Source: Chryseobacterium sp. ISL-6
GTDB taxonomy: Bacteria > Bacteroidota > Bacteroidia > Flavobacteriales > Weeksellaceae
Reading direction: 5' to 3'
NCBI RefSeq assembly: GCF_018613715.1
Contig: NZ_JAGGPT010000002.1
Span: 1 to 64,000 of the forward strand
DNA length: 64,000 nt
The stretch's first letter is position 1, and every line of letters begins with the position of its first letter. The notes beneath the pieces are model-generated. The model made no database searches. It was given only the letters and a program-made list of their open reading frames with translations, and was not told the origin of the DNA. The position numbers were made by a program, and so were the translations under genes. Of the stretch, positions 1 through 8,193 are shown one piece after another.

Positions 1-98
1 AATTAGGAAACTTCTTTACACTTTTATTTTCTTCTGTCATCTTGATTATTTATTTGTTAAAATTCTAAGCCTTGAGGATTTTGTTAAGCCAAAAAAAT

Positions 99-1667
99 TT
101 AGCTGACTAATCCCAATTCTTTCAAATAAACTTCAATTTCAGAATCTAGTTGGGAACGCTTTGATTCAAGCTCCTTAATTTTTGCCATTACCACCTGAAT
201 ATCAATTTCCTCTTCTTCCTCAAAAGTATCGACATAACGAGGAATATTTAGATTGTAATCATTATCTGCAACTTCCTGCAATGTCGCTTTATGACTGAAT
301 CTTTCAGTTACTGTACGGTTTTGATAAATATCAACAATTTTATTGATGTGGGCATTAAGCAAGACATTTTGGTTTTTCTGCTTTTCAAATTCTTTGCTGG
401 CATCTACAAACAAAATATCTTCATCGGCTTCACGACATTTTTTAAAAATTAAGATACAGGTCGGAATACTTGTTCCAAAGAAAATATTGGCAGGTAAACC
501 AATTACAGCATCTAAATAATTCTTCTCTTTAATCAGATATTTTCGGATAACCAATTCCGCTGCACCACGGAACAGAACACCATGAGGCATAACTACTGCC
601 ATAATTCCATTTTCATCCAAATGATGAATCATATGCTGAATAAAAGCAAAATCTGCTTTTGAAGATGGTGCTAATTTTCCGTATTGTGAGAATCTTTCAT
701 CCAATAAAAGAAGTTCATTAGAACTCCATTTTGCAGAGAAAGGCGGATTAGCAACAATTGCATCAAAAGTTTTATCAAGATGTTGAGGTTTTTCAAGCGT
801 GTCTTCCTGACGGATATCAAAATTGCTGTAATTGACACCATGAAGAATCATATTCATTCTCGCCAAGTTGTATGTTGTACGGTTCATTTCCTGACCGTAG
901 AAATCGCTTACTTTTGCTTCACGGGCAACACGCAAAAGTAACGAACCACTTCCGCAAGTCGGATCATATACAGATTTCAATTGTGATTTTCTACTAGTCA
1001 CAATTCTCGCCAAAATAGTAGAAACTTGTTGTGGAGTATAAAATTCTCCTGCTTTTTTACCAGCTCCACTTGCAAACTGTGCAATCAGATATTCATAAGC
1101 ATCGCCTAAAACATCAGCATTGGTATCTGATAAATTGAAATCAATATCATCCAGATGATATAGAACTTTGGAGATTAATGTATTTTTTTCGTCTTCTGTT
1201 CTTCCTAATTTGGACGAAGTAAGATCTAAGTCATCAAAAAGACCTTCAAAATCATCTTCACTATTGGTACCTAATGTTGATTGCTCAATATTATTAAGAA
1301 TTTTTGTAAGTTCAGCTAAGATGAAATTAGACTTTCCTTCCTGTTTCTGATGTCCTTTTTTAGCAATATTACTGAAAAGTTCCGAAGGTTTTAGAAAATA
1401 TCCCAAATCTTCAACTACCTCTTCATAAATAGATTCAACGATTTCTTTTCCATCTTCAGAATTTTCGTCAACGTCGTTGTAATCAACCTCTTCTCCCGAG
1501 TCTAATAAAATTTTATTAGCTGTAAAATGGATTTTCTCTGAAAGATATTTATAAAAAATAAATCCTAAAATGTAATCACGGAATTCATCCGCATCCATTT
1601 TACCACGTAATGTATTCGCTATATTCCAAAGTTGCTGCTGCAATTGACGTTTCTGTTCTTCTGACAT
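99..1667 (-). CDS. hsdM: Type I restriction-modification system methyltransferase subunit (HsdM)
   Basis: This is the N6-adenine methyltransferase subunit of a type I R-M complex, which works with HsdS (specificity) and HsdR (motor nuclease). The 522-aa length is normal for HsdM. An N-terminal helical HsdM_N-type region (LWNIANTLRGKMDADEFRDY) is followed by the SAM-binding motif DPTCGSGSLLL near residue 235 and the catalytic NPPF motif near residue 305. The C-terminal tail is acidic and helical. The ATG is preceded by AAGGAT, a plausible ribosome site. The gene reads out of the left edge of the window, where hsdS and hsdR would be expected; they cannot be seen here. It lies next to the accessory R-body region. 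Confidence 0.95.
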   Translation of the reverse strand: MSEEQKRQLQQQLWNIANTLRGKMDADEFRDYILGFIFYKYLSEKIHFTANKILLDSGEEVDYNDVDENSEDGKEIVESIYEEVVEDLGYFLKPSELFSNIAKKGHQKQEGKSNFILAELTKILNNIEQSTLGTNSEDDFEGLFDDLDLTSSKLGRTEDEKNTLISKVLYHLDDIDFNLSDTNADVLGDAYEYLIAQFASGAGKKAGEFYTPQQVSTILARIVTSRKSQLKSVYDPTCGSGSLLLRVAREAKVSDFYGQEMNRTTYNLARMNMILHGVNYSNFDIRQEDTLEKPQHLDKTFDAIVANPPFSAKWSSNELLLLDERFSQYGKLAPSSKADFAFIQHMIHHLDENGIMAVVMPHGVLFRGAAELVIRKYLIKEKNYLDAVIGLPANIFFGTSIPTCILIFKKCREADEDILFVDASKEFEKQKNQNVLLNAHINKIVDIYQNRTVTERFSHKATLQEVADNDYNLNIPRYVDTFEEEEEIDIQVVMAKIKELESKRSQLDSEIEVYLKELGLVS

Positions 1668-1964
1668 TTTATCCTTAATTAAAAACTTTAAAGATATTTT
1701 ATTTTAGATTAAAAAGAAAGAATAGAACTGAAAAGTTTATATAATGTTGAAGTCCTAATTGTAACGTATTGTAGTATAAATGAATGACTGTTAAATTTAA
1801 TGTTCATCCACTATGACAGCTTTAATCCTCATACATACCCATCTTCTCAATCTCCACATTGGAAAATACACAAACACCACAGACATTGCCTTAGTATCCA
1901 GCTTATAATCCTTTGAGGAATTATATTGGTCAAAAAAAAAAGTGCAACACCAAAGAACACATAA

Positions 1965-2870
1965 TCACCCCATCCCCAACATCATCGCAATACCCACCGC
2001 ATCTGCCATAGTATCTATATAATAAATCTGCATCACCCCTTGATTAGCGGCAGCCTGTGTCAACGAATTTTGTTGATTCTGATTATTCACTGCGTTTTCA
2101 AACAGGATTACTGTAGAATGTGCCAAGGATTGATATACACTCCCCAAAGCAATACTCCCCGCAGCGATATTGGCAGAAAGCAACTCGTTCGTTTGATCAG
2201 TAGGAATCTGTGGAAGATCATTTTCAGAAACCAGAGAAACCGTATTGTTTTGATACCCGTTATGTACGATATGGTATACTTCCAGAATATAGTGTGCGAT
2301 TAATTTCGCAGCCTGAAATTCCAACATTCTTTTCAGTTCAATAATCTCATCTGCGGTTACAAAATCCTCCAGGCTATTGACATTGACGTCATGAACCGTG
2401 TACATCGCTTCATCGGTGTCAGACTGACTGATCTCAATATCCATTTTTAAAACAACTTTTGATTTCTCAATATTGATACCAAGGATTTTCGAATCATTCT
2501 CCGGTTCAGCAATATCCCCAAGACTATTAAATGGAAGAATGTCGATGTGACAATGCAGATTCTTCGAATCATCCCACTTCATCATTACAACCGAAATTCC
2601 TGTCGATTGATCTTTAGGTTCTACAACAAATGACTGATAAGCGTCGGATGTACTATTGCTATTTATGCAATGAACAAGTCTTATGGTTGGCATTGCTTCA
2701 ATTTCAGTGGTTTGTACATTAAATACAAAACGATTGCTGTTATGATCAGGATTAATCTTGCTAAAATAAGCCGGGTCCTGTTCTTTCTGAAAAGAGAAAG
2801 CTTTGCTTAATTCCTGTAAGGAACGCAGGTTGGTCATTTTAGCGGGCTGAGGTTCGTGAGCGTGATTCAT
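1965..2870 (-). CDS. R-body-locus protein: unknown domain fused to a C-terminal RebB-like module
   Basis: Residues about 1-220 form a mostly beta-rich domain of unknown function shared with the 269-aa protein at 9942-10751. Shared blocks include NLRSL, YQSFVVEPKD, DIAEPE, VHDV and DEIIELKR. After a linker, residues about 228-301 match the RebB pattern of the 86-aa proteins nearby: a YQSLAHST block, FENAVNNQNQQN, then QAAANQGVMQIYYIDTMADAV. RebB proteins are structural subunits of R-bodies, coiled protein ribbons that unroll. A RebB module on a larger domain suggests an accessory ribbon component, cap or cargo adaptor; this is inference. The gene is monocistronic with its own promoter, which resembles that of the main reb operon. 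The fold of the N-terminal domain is not recognised. Confidence 0.8.
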   Translation of the reverse strand: MNHAHEPQPAKMTNLRSLQELSKAFSFQKEQDPAYFSKINPDHNSNRFVFNVQTTEIEAMPTIRLVHCINSNSTSDAYQSFVVEPKDQSTGISVVMMKWDDSKNLHCHIDILPFNSLGDIAEPENDSKILGINIEKSKVVLKMDIEISQSDTDEAMYTVHDVNVNSLEDFVTADEIIELKRMLEFQAAKLIAHYILEVYHIVHNGYQNNTVSLVSENDLPQIPTDQTNELLSANIAAGSIALGSVYQSLAHSTVILFENAVNNQNQQNSLTQAAANQGVMQIYYIDTMADAVGIAMMLGMG

Positions 2871-3297
2871 GTCTTATGGTGTTAGGTATTCATTAGTTTT
2901 TGTGGTCGTCTTTCAGATGAAAATTCCGGTTGATGTATAGGTGACTTTCATCTTCTGGTTTTTCATTCCAGGTTATTCCTCACAAATCTATTAAACAAAA
3001 TAGGATCACGAATCAGTAGAAAAACTGATTTTCAAAAAAAAGAATGCTATTCTCAGGATGTAAATGGTTAAAACGGTGACAGTAATCTATACCTGAATGC
3101 ATGATCACAGAAGACCGTAAAGAATTATACTTCAGAACCTTAGTTCATCATATGGTTTTTCGAAACGTCAGTGATCACTGTAGTAATGAACAGTCTGCCA
3201 ATGCAATCCATCCTATTTCTAAGCCACGTGATTTAAAAACCATTTTTTTTGTAAATTTCAACAATAATTTAATATTATTCACTAATACCTAATACCA
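2871..3297. other. Divergent intergenic region between the RebB-fusion gene and the regulatory block
   Basis: The left part contains the minus-strand promoter and motif at 2983-3038. In the right part, AT-rich sequence precedes the start at 3298, but no clear TAnnTTTG box was found for the plus-strand genes. A 63-codon open frame at 3101-3292 has no family signal and is not called. Confidence 0.5.
2983..3038 (-). promoter_or_regulatory. Promoter/operator of the RebB-fusion gene, sharing a 19-bp motif with the main reb operon
   Basis: On the minus strand TAGATTTG (2983-2990) matches the Bacteroidota -7 box TAnnTTTG. Twenty-nine bases upstream of it is TTTTTGAAAATCAGTTTTT (3020-3038). The same 19 bases occur at 11886-11904, also 29 bases from a -7-like box. 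Overlapping it, AATCAGT and ACTGATT (3011-3030) form a perfect 7-bp inverted repeat with a 6-base spacer. This is the position expected for an activator, and the LuxR-type regulator at 5422-6102 is the obvious candidate (inference). Confidence 0.6.
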
Positions 3298-4005
3298 ATG
3301 ACAACTGAGAACATTTACCTATCCATTAAAAAATGGAAAACTTTAATTGATTCCTATAAGAGCGGAAATGACGCGAATGAAAAGGAGATTCTGGGCTATT
3401 TAAACCAGGGAACTCACTTTTCTGTTTCCGGAAATGAGGTCGCATTATGGAAGACCAATCTTGAAAATGCGGATCCTAAAAGAGTTCATGCTTATCTGGG
3501 CATCGATGAAAACAAGCTTAAATTCTTTCTGATCGATTCCAAGAGTGACCGGGAGGCCGATTTCAACAATATCTTTATCAAGGAATTTACCCGCCAGTCT
3601 CCGGAGGATCAGGCTCAGAACACCACCAATCTGGAAATTTTGCCACCCATCACTTCAGAATCGGCGATCAACCGCAATTTCCGATGGAATATGTATGCTA
3701 CAGCCTGGTTAAAAGCCCAGAAGACCGAACCTTTTGTTCAGGTGATCACTATTCCGTTTGAGGATTATGAACGATTAGGCCTCGGGGATAGCGAATCCTG
3801 CACGTGTTTCTTTGGATTAACGGATGAAGCAGAAAAAGGAGACACTGATTTCGCGTATCATATTGAGATCATTACGGTTAAAGATTTAACGATCAATGAA
3901 ATGAGCAGGACCGCGGAAAACTATTCCACGCCTCGACCTCCTTTTACCGTTGCTGATCCCGTTGACAACTATCAACTCTTGCTCAAAAGCGGTGCTTTCT
4001 TATAA
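3298..4005 (+). CDS. Unknown soluble protein, first gene of the regulatory block in the reb locus
   Basis: A 235-aa protein with no signal peptide or membrane segment. It starts with a helical segment (SIKKWKTLIDSYKSGND) and is otherwise mixed alpha/beta with many charged residues. I do not recognise a family. Its 3' end overlaps the next frame by 56 bases if the TTG start at 3950 is used, so it is probably co-transcribed with the 7-TM protein and histidine kinase. Location suggests a role in control or assembly of the R-body system, but nothing in the sequence shows a mechanism. Confidence 0.7.
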   Translation: MTTENIYLSIKKWKTLIDSYKSGNDANEKEILGYLNQGTHFSVSGNEVALWKTNLENADPKRVHAYLGIDENKLKFFLIDSKSDREADFNNIFIKEFTRQSPEDQAQNTTNLEILPPITSESAINRNFRWNMYATAWLKAQKTEPFVQVITIPFEDYERLGLGDSESCTCFFGLTDEAEKGDTDFAYHIEIITVKDLTINEMSRTAENYSTPRPPFTVADPVDNYQLLLKSGAFL

Positions 4006-4636
4006 CAACCTATCCCTCTATTTACAAATACTTATCAACCTGACTTTGCTTACAGGTTTGATCTTGCTTGTAAAAAAAGGGATAAAAATAATGGCGGTGA
4101 TCACGGTATTTCTCGTCGCAGAATTCACCCTGGAGCTGACAGACCTGATAGACCGCCTGCTGAAACTGAACACATTGAACACCTACAATTATGCATTGAG
4201 CCAGTTTTTCAGCCTGGTGATCCTCACAGAAATTTACAGCAGGTATTTTATAAAGCTCCCGGTCTCCATCAAGTGGATCGTTTATCTTTATGCGGCGGTT
4301 TTCCTGATCATCAATCTGATGGATATACAAAAGGGAACGTGCCCTACTTTTTATTCCAACATCAGCAGCAGTATCATCATCTGTAGTTTCGCAGCCGCTT
4401 ATTTTATGAAAATGCTTAAAAAAGGAAAGATTGAAAAAAGCCTGTTTATCGTTAATATATTCGTCTTTCTTTTTTTTTCTGTTGAATGTCTGATCTCTAC
4501 CACTTTTAATTTCTTAGTCACCAACCACCTGGAATGGGTAGCCCCGATCTGGCTTTTCAGAGGGGTTTTGCTGTGGTGCCTTTATCTTGCTTTTATTAAT
4601 CTGGGATGTCGCAGTGGGAAAATCCGGGCTTGGTAG
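3950..4636 (+). CDS. Seven-transmembrane protein preceding a histidine kinase
   Basis: Up to 228 aa, almost entirely hydrophobic, with about seven membrane segments (roughly residues 22-42, 48-66, 78-100, 107-125, 137-156, 164-185 and 195-218). The longest frame starts at TTG 3950, inside the preceding gene; the first in-frame ATG is at 4091 (residue 48) and would lose one or two segments. The 3' end overlaps the histidine kinase start at 4606 by 31 bases, so translation is probably coupled. Such a layout could be a split sensor in which this protein forms the membrane sensing part of the kinase (inference). No signature motif is recognised. Confidence 0.65.
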   Translation: MLIPLTTINSCSKAVLSYNNLSLYLQILINLTLLTGLILLVKKGIKIMAVITVFLVAEFTLELTDLIDRLLKLNTLNTYNYALSQFFSLVILTEIYSRYFIKLPVSIKWIVYLYAAVFLIINLMDIQKGTCPTFYSNISSSIIICSFAAAYFMKMLKKGKIEKSLFIVNIFVFLFFSVECLISTTFNFLVTNHLEWVAPIWLFRGVLLWCLYLAFINLGCRSGKIRAW

Positions 4637-5355
4637 TTGGATGGATATGGATTGGTATAGGGCTATTTTTTTTAACGACGTTATTGATCACGATATTGAT
4701 CGTCAACTATCTGAAAAGCATCAGGAAAAACAAGCAAAAAGTAATGCGGCTGGTCCGGAATACACAGACGGAATGCTGGGAAAATACACTGCATTTACAG
4801 GAAAGGGACCGGGAACGTCTGGCAGAAGAGCTTCATGACAATATCATCTCACGCCTTAACGTCATTCGTTTGAATATCAATAACAAGAATACGGAAGAAC
4901 TGAATCTGGATCTGAAAACCTCCATGCAGCTGATCCGGGAATTGTCGCATAATCTGACCCCTCCGGATCTGAGTGAAATTGAATTAACGGATCTTATCGC
5001 CGATTACCTCGATCAGATCAGCAAGAATATTGAGATCGCCTACCATCATATGGTTTCAGAAGCCGCCCTCAGCAGCCCCGTTAAATTAAACATCTTCAGG
5101 ATCGTACAGGAATTGATCACCAACGTTTTAAAACACGCCAATGCAACCAGGATTGATGTTTCGCTGCGGGTCTCTCCTGATTATCTGACACTCACGATAG
5201 AGGACAATGGCAATGGTTTTAAACCAGAAACTCATTACAATGGAATTGGTTTAAGAAATATCCAATCCAGAGCTCAGAAGATCCAGGCAGTTTATAAGCT
5301 TAAATCAAGGCCGGAAAAGGGGACGAAGTTTATTGCGGCTATGGCGTTGGAGTGA
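4606..5355 (+). CDS. NarL/NreB-type sensor histidine kinase
   Basis: A 249-aa kinase with one membrane segment (about residues 11-34), a short coiled linker and a HisKA_3 dimerisation/phosphoacceptor motif, RERLAEELHDN, with His77 as the predicted phosphorylated residue. An HATPase_c domain follows: N box ELITNVLKHANA (about 169-180), G1 DNGNGF (about 200-205) and G2 GIGLRNI (about 213-219). It has no large periplasmic sensor domain, so signal input may come through the overlapping 7-TM protein. The likely partner is the LuxR-type regulator 66 bases downstream. By position it probably controls the reb genes on either side (inference). Confidence 0.9.
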   Translation: MSQWENPGLVVGWIWIGIGLFFLTTLLITILIVNYLKSIRKNKQKVMRLVRNTQTECWENTLHLQERDRERLAEELHDNIISRLNVIRLNINNKNTEELNLDLKTSMQLIRELSHNLTPPDLSEIELTDLIADYLDQISKNIEIAYHHMVSEAALSSPVKLNIFRIVQELITNVLKHANATRIDVSLRVSPDYLTLTIEDNGNGFKPETHYNGIGLRNIQSRAQKIQAVYKLKSRPEKGTKFIAAMALE

Positions 5356-5421
5356 GGGATTGAGAATTGAATTGAATTGAAAAATTAATATTGAAAATAA
5401 AAAATTAAACTTAAAAATTAA

Positions 5422-6102
5422 ATGGAAAATTTAAAAATTAAAATCGGCATCGTAGATGATGACCTTCTTTTTGTACAACTTTTAAAAAATTACATCAATA
5501 ATGATGAACGTTTTGAGGTGGTACTGACCTCAACAAGTGGTCAGCATTTTCTGAATGAAACAGACAATAATGCTTTGGACGTTTTGATATTAGACCTGAG
5601 GATGGCTAATGGTGACGGACTTGAAGTGATGTCTGCATTATCCCAAAAAGAAGCTGACACCAAGATCATTGTCCTTTCCAGTTTTTACCGTCGCTCTTTT
5701 ATGGGACAAATGCTGAAAATGGGAGCGCATGCTTTCCTGTCTAAAGAAATTGAGCTGGAAGAACTTTTAAATGTTATCCATTCGGTCTATCATAAAGGAC
5801 ATTATTTTTCCGATGAGCAGATCGATGTGATGCGGGGTCAGCTTTCCAATAAACTCCCTGAATTTCACGCCTACTCCAAGGATGACCTCACGGACAGGGA
5901 AGTTGATGTTCTCAAACTCGTTTGCCAGCAATTAAGTACAAAAGAGATTGCCGACGCTTTATTTATCTCACCCAAAACGGTAGAAACGCATAAAACCAAT
6001 CTGATGATCAAAACCTGTGTGAAAAACATGGCCGGACTGGTGATCTATGCCGTTCAGAATAATATTGTGGACGCTAATGAAATTGTGCTGTTTGATAAGT
6101 AA
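5422..6102 (+). CDS. LuxR/NarL-family response regulator
   Basis: A 226-aa two-domain regulator. The receiver domain (about residues 5-125) has the acidic VDDD cluster, phosphoacceptor Asp58 in LILDLRM, the VLSS switch residue region and Lys108 (SKE). The C-terminal LuxR-type helix-turn-helix (about 157-215) carries LTDREVDVLKLV and STKEIADALFISPKTVETHK. It follows the histidine kinase after a short A/T-rich spacer containing AATTGA and AAAATTAA repeats. It is the best candidate to bind the 19-bp motif found upstream of both reb transcription units, but binding is inferred from genomic context only. Confidence 0.9.
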   Translation: MENLKIKIGIVDDDLLFVQLLKNYINNDERFEVVLTSTSGQHFLNETDNNALDVLILDLRMANGDGLEVMSALSQKEADTKIIVLSSFYRRSFMGQMLKMGAHAFLSKEIELEELLNVIHSVYHKGHYFSDEQIDVMRGQLSNKLPEFHAYSKDDLTDREVDVLKLVCQQLSTKEIADALFISPKTVETHKTNLMIKTCVKNMAGLVIYAVQNNIVDANEIVLFDK

Positions 6103-6136
6103 CAGCTGTAAAATAATTGATCATTGATACTGAATA

Positions 6137-6215
6137 GAATACAAATTTTAATAAACCCGTAAAAAAGATTACTAAAACATAAACCTCTTTATTATGGAAT
6201 TACAAATTTGTATTC
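6137..6215. repeat. Inverted repeat between convergent genes
   Basis: GAATACAAATT (6137-6147) is repeated in inverse orientation as AATTTGTATTC (6205-6215), and the second arm overlaps the perfect palindrome TACAAATTTGTA (6201-6212). It lies between the response-regulator gene and the convergent 237-aa gene. It may be a transcript-end structure or a binding site; function unknown. Confidence 0.35.
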
Positions 6216-6354
6216 TTTCTCAGTATTTATCTTTTTGAGGAGTTTAGCTTCAGGCCTTTTATGGATGTCATACCTATGATTTCAAAACCATGAAATTAAT
6301 TTAAAGAGCAATTTACTATGGTGGATGCCATGAAATAATATTGCCGATAACTCA

Positions 6355-7068
6355 TTACTCTGTATAGTCAAAAAAACTGGTCTTTTTAGTAAGATCCTCT
6401 ACTGTATGCCTTATACGAGGTAGATTTTGAGATGCTCTGTATGCTGCTGCATTGGCTCTTGCCATGTCAGGAAACAACCTGCTTCCAAAAACCTGATTAA
6501 AAGAGGCAAAATTATTAAATCCACCCCCTTTGAGCTTAATGTATACATTACCATCTTTCTCAAAAAATTCGAGGTCTAAGTAGCCACCACTGAAAAAATG
6601 CCCTGGCTCTGCAAGATTTCGCATGGTCAAATCTTCATCATTATGGGTCGTTCTTACCTGTCCACCGATTATTGCTGTCGTCACCCCTTCATGAGTTCTT
6701 CGTCCCATCAGCTGTCCATCTCCGCCTCTCAAGGCACCGGGCACCGTTCGTCCAATAGAATTCTTTGAAAAATCATATACCGAACGTGCAGTAAGGTTAT
6801 CGCTAACGGAACCTACCAGTACATTAAACTCAAAATCGTGTTCATTATAGCAGAACTTCCAACCCAACCATCTTCCAAAAATGCGGAGAGGTTCCATTCC
6901 CAGGGATCCTACCCTTCCTTCCGGAGACACTATCTCATCCACAAAACGAAGTTGGGGAGCAAACTGTTCCAGTTTTAAGAAGTATTTATAATTAGGCTCA
7001 TCACTATTCCAGTTGGCCCGGACATATTGAGATGACCGCAACAATAAAGGATACATTATATTTCTCAT
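6355..7068 (-). CDS. Unknown 237-aa protein at the end of the reb gene array
   Basis: No signal peptide, membrane segment or recognised domain. The sequence is rich in aromatic residues, Gly and Asn, has a Gly/Arg-rich central stretch (TVPGALRGGDGQLMGRR) and a C-terminal helical part with Ala/Arg (MARANAAAYRASQNLPR). It lies 102 bases downstream of the last rebB, but a strong terminator-like hairpin sits between them (7108-7143), so expression may be reduced relative to rebB or driven separately. Effector, assembly factor or unrelated gene are all possible. Confidence 0.65.
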   Translation of the reverse strand: MRNIMYPLLLRSSQYVRANWNSDEPNYKYFLKLEQFAPQLRFVDEIVSPEGRVGSLGMEPLRIFGRWLGWKFCYNEHDFEFNVLVGSVSDNLTARSVYDFSKNSIGRTVPGALRGGDGQLMGRRTHEGVTTAIIGGQVRTTHNDEDLTMRNLAEPGHFFSGGYLDLEFFEKDGNVYIKLKGGGFNNFASFNQVFGSRLFPDMARANAAAYRASQNLPRIRHTVEDLTKKTSFFDYTE

Positions 7069-7107
7069 ATCAATTTTATTTTAAGTTATTAAGATTTTGT
7101 AATGATT

Positions 7108-7143
7108 AAAAAAAATCAGGGAGAACCATAACGTCCCCCCTGA
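7108..7143 (-). terminator. Strong intrinsic terminator after the last rebB gene
   Basis: On the minus strand the arms TCAGGGGGGAC and GTTCTCCCTGA pair over 11 bp (with two G-U pairs) around the loop GTTATG, followed by eight T. It lies about 27 bases after the rebB stop at 7171. Confidence 0.8.
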
Positions 7144-7170
7144 CATGAAACCTAAAAAACACGCTTTTAA

Positions 7171-7431
7171 CTAAGGATTTAATATTTTAGCGATAGAAAC
7201 AGCATCTGCTACTGTATCCAGGCTATAGATCTGGATCACTCCTTGTGTAGTGGCTGCCTGACCTAAAATATTTTGTTGGTTTTGTGTATTCACTGCATTT
7301 TCAAACATAATTCCTGTTGAATGTGCTGCTGTCTGATACACGTTGCTTAATGCCATTGCTGGAGATTCTGCTACCACTTTTACGTTGGTCTGGGTAACTG
7401 CGTCTGTGATTTGTTCGTTAACTGTTGCCAT
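7171..7431 (-). CDS. rebB: RebB-family R-body structural protein, tandem copy 1 (promoter-distal)
   Basis: An 86-aa protein that starts MATVNEQITDAVTQTNVKV and contains AMALSNVYQTAAHSTGIMF, ENAVNTQNQQN and a C-terminal YSLDTVADAVSIAKIL. This is the layout of the RebB / 'killing trait' family known from the R-bodies of Caedibacter, where small Reb proteins polymerise into a rolled ribbon. It is one of five near-identical tandem genes with a repeat unit of about 341 bases. The start is fixed by the conserved AACAATAATCATT leader before every ATG; no Shine-Dalgarno sequence is visible. Compared with the other copies it has Thr instead of Ser at position 15 and a C-terminal ILNP. Confidence 0.88.
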   Translation of the reverse strand: MATVNEQITDAVTQTNVKVVAESPAMALSNVYQTAAHSTGIMFENAVNTQNQQNILGQAATTQGVIQIYSLDTVADAVSIAKILNP

Positions 7432-7459
7432 AATGATTATTGTTTATTTGGGTTAAAAA

Positions 7460-7480
7460 GCAACCGGATGCTCCGGCTGC
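7460..7480 (-). terminator. Inter-rebB hairpin with T-run (between copies 2 and 1)
   Basis: Minus strand: GCAGCCGGA and TCCGGTTGC pair around the loop GCA (one G-U pair), followed by TTTTT. It lies in the leader of the next rebB copy, so it could be a partial terminator or an mRNA-stabilising/processing element. Confidence 0.6.
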
Positions 7481-7509
7481 AAAGATTATTTTTTTACTGT
7501 TGCCCTTTT

Positions 7510-7770
7510 TTAAGGATTCAGTATTTTAGCAATAGAAACAGCATCTGCTACTGTATCCAGGCTATAGATCTGCGTAACACCCTGTGTAGTCGCTGCCTGA
7601 GTTACAATGTTTTGCTGATTTTGAGTGTTTACTGCATTTTCAAACATAATTCCTGTAGAATGTGCTGCTGTCTGATATACATTGCTTAAAGCCATTGCTG
7701 GAGATTCTGCTACCACTTTTACGTTCGACTGGGTAACTGCGTCTGTGATTTGTTCATTAACTGTTGCCAT
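7510..7770 (-). CDS. rebB: RebB-family R-body structural protein, tandem copy 2
   Basis: An 86-aa RebB-family protein with the same start, AHSTGIMFENAVNTQNQQN core and YSLDTVADAVSIAKILNP end as copy 1. It differs from copy 1 at a handful of positions (Ser15, IVTQ for ILGQ, VTQ for VIQ). The high similarity to copy 1 suggests the most recent duplication in the array. It is flanked by hairpins at 7460-7480 and 7799-7817. Its expected role is a ribbon subunit of the R-body. Confidence 0.88.
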   Translation of the reverse strand: MATVNEQITDAVTQSNVKVVAESPAMALSNVYQTAAHSTGIMFENAVNTQNQQNIVTQAATTQGVTQIYSLDTVADAVSIAKILNP

Positions 7771-7798
7771 AATGATTATTAGTTATTTAGATTAAAAA

Positions 7799-7817
7799 CA
7801 ACCAGATGCTCCGGTTG
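7799..7817 (-). terminator. Inter-rebB hairpin with T-run (between copies 3 and 2)
   Basis: Minus strand: CAACCGGA and TCTGGTTG pair (one G-U) around GCA, followed by TTTTT. Its position matches the hairpins between the other copies. Confidence 0.6.
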
Positions 7818-7852
7818 CCGGGTTATTTTTCTGCGCTTCGCAAAAAAGATTT

Positions 7853-8113
7853 TTATGGTTTTAAAATTTTTGCCATTGAAACAGCGTCTGCTATTGTATC
7901 AAGACTATAGATCTGCGAAATCCCTTGAGTCGTCGCTGCCTGAGTTACAATATTTTGCTGATTTTGAGTGTTCACCGCATTTTCAAACATAATACCTGTT
8001 GAATGCGCTGCTGACTGATACACGTTGCTGATCGCCATTGCAGGAGATTCACCTACTACTTTTACGTTCGACTGCGTTACTGCGTCTGTAATTTGTTCGT
8101 TAACTTTTGCCAT
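7853..8113 (-). CDS. rebB: RebB-family R-body structural protein, tandem copy 3
   Basis: An 86-aa RebB-family protein. It is the most divergent start of the five: MAKVNEQ instead of MATVNEQ, VVGESPAMAISN instead of VVAESPAMALSN, and YQSAAHS instead of YQTAAHS. The FENAVNTQNQQN core is conserved and the end is SMAKILKP. Small differences between copies may tune ribbon geometry or assembly order, as different Reb subunits do in known R-bodies (inference). Confidence 0.88.
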   Translation of the reverse strand: MAKVNEQITDAVTQSNVKVVGESPAMAISNVYQSAAHSTGIMFENAVNTQNQQNIVTQAATTQGISQIYSLDTIADAVSMAKILKP

Positions 8114-8140
8114 AATGATTATTGTTTATTGGGTTTAAAA

Positions 8141-8161
8141 ACAACCGGTTTTTCCAGCTGT
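8141..8161 (-). terminator. Inter-rebB hairpin with T-run (between copies 4 and 3)
   Basis: Minus strand: ACAGCTGG and CCGGTTGT pair (two G-U) around AAAAA, running into a stretch of T. The stem is preserved while the loop differs from the other copies, which favours selection on the structure. Confidence 0.55.
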
Positions 8162-8193
8162 AAGGATTGTTTTTCCGCTTAGCAGAACGGTTT

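Noticed and set aside
1806..1895. Short minus-strand frame of about 29 codons downstream of the RebB-fusion gene
   Set aside because: Too short, with no conserved pattern or start signal; could be a remnant, but there is no support.
3101..3292. 63-codon open frame before the regulatory block
   Set aside because: No protein-like pattern, no start context, and it covers the promoter-type AT-rich sequence ahead of the gene at 3298.
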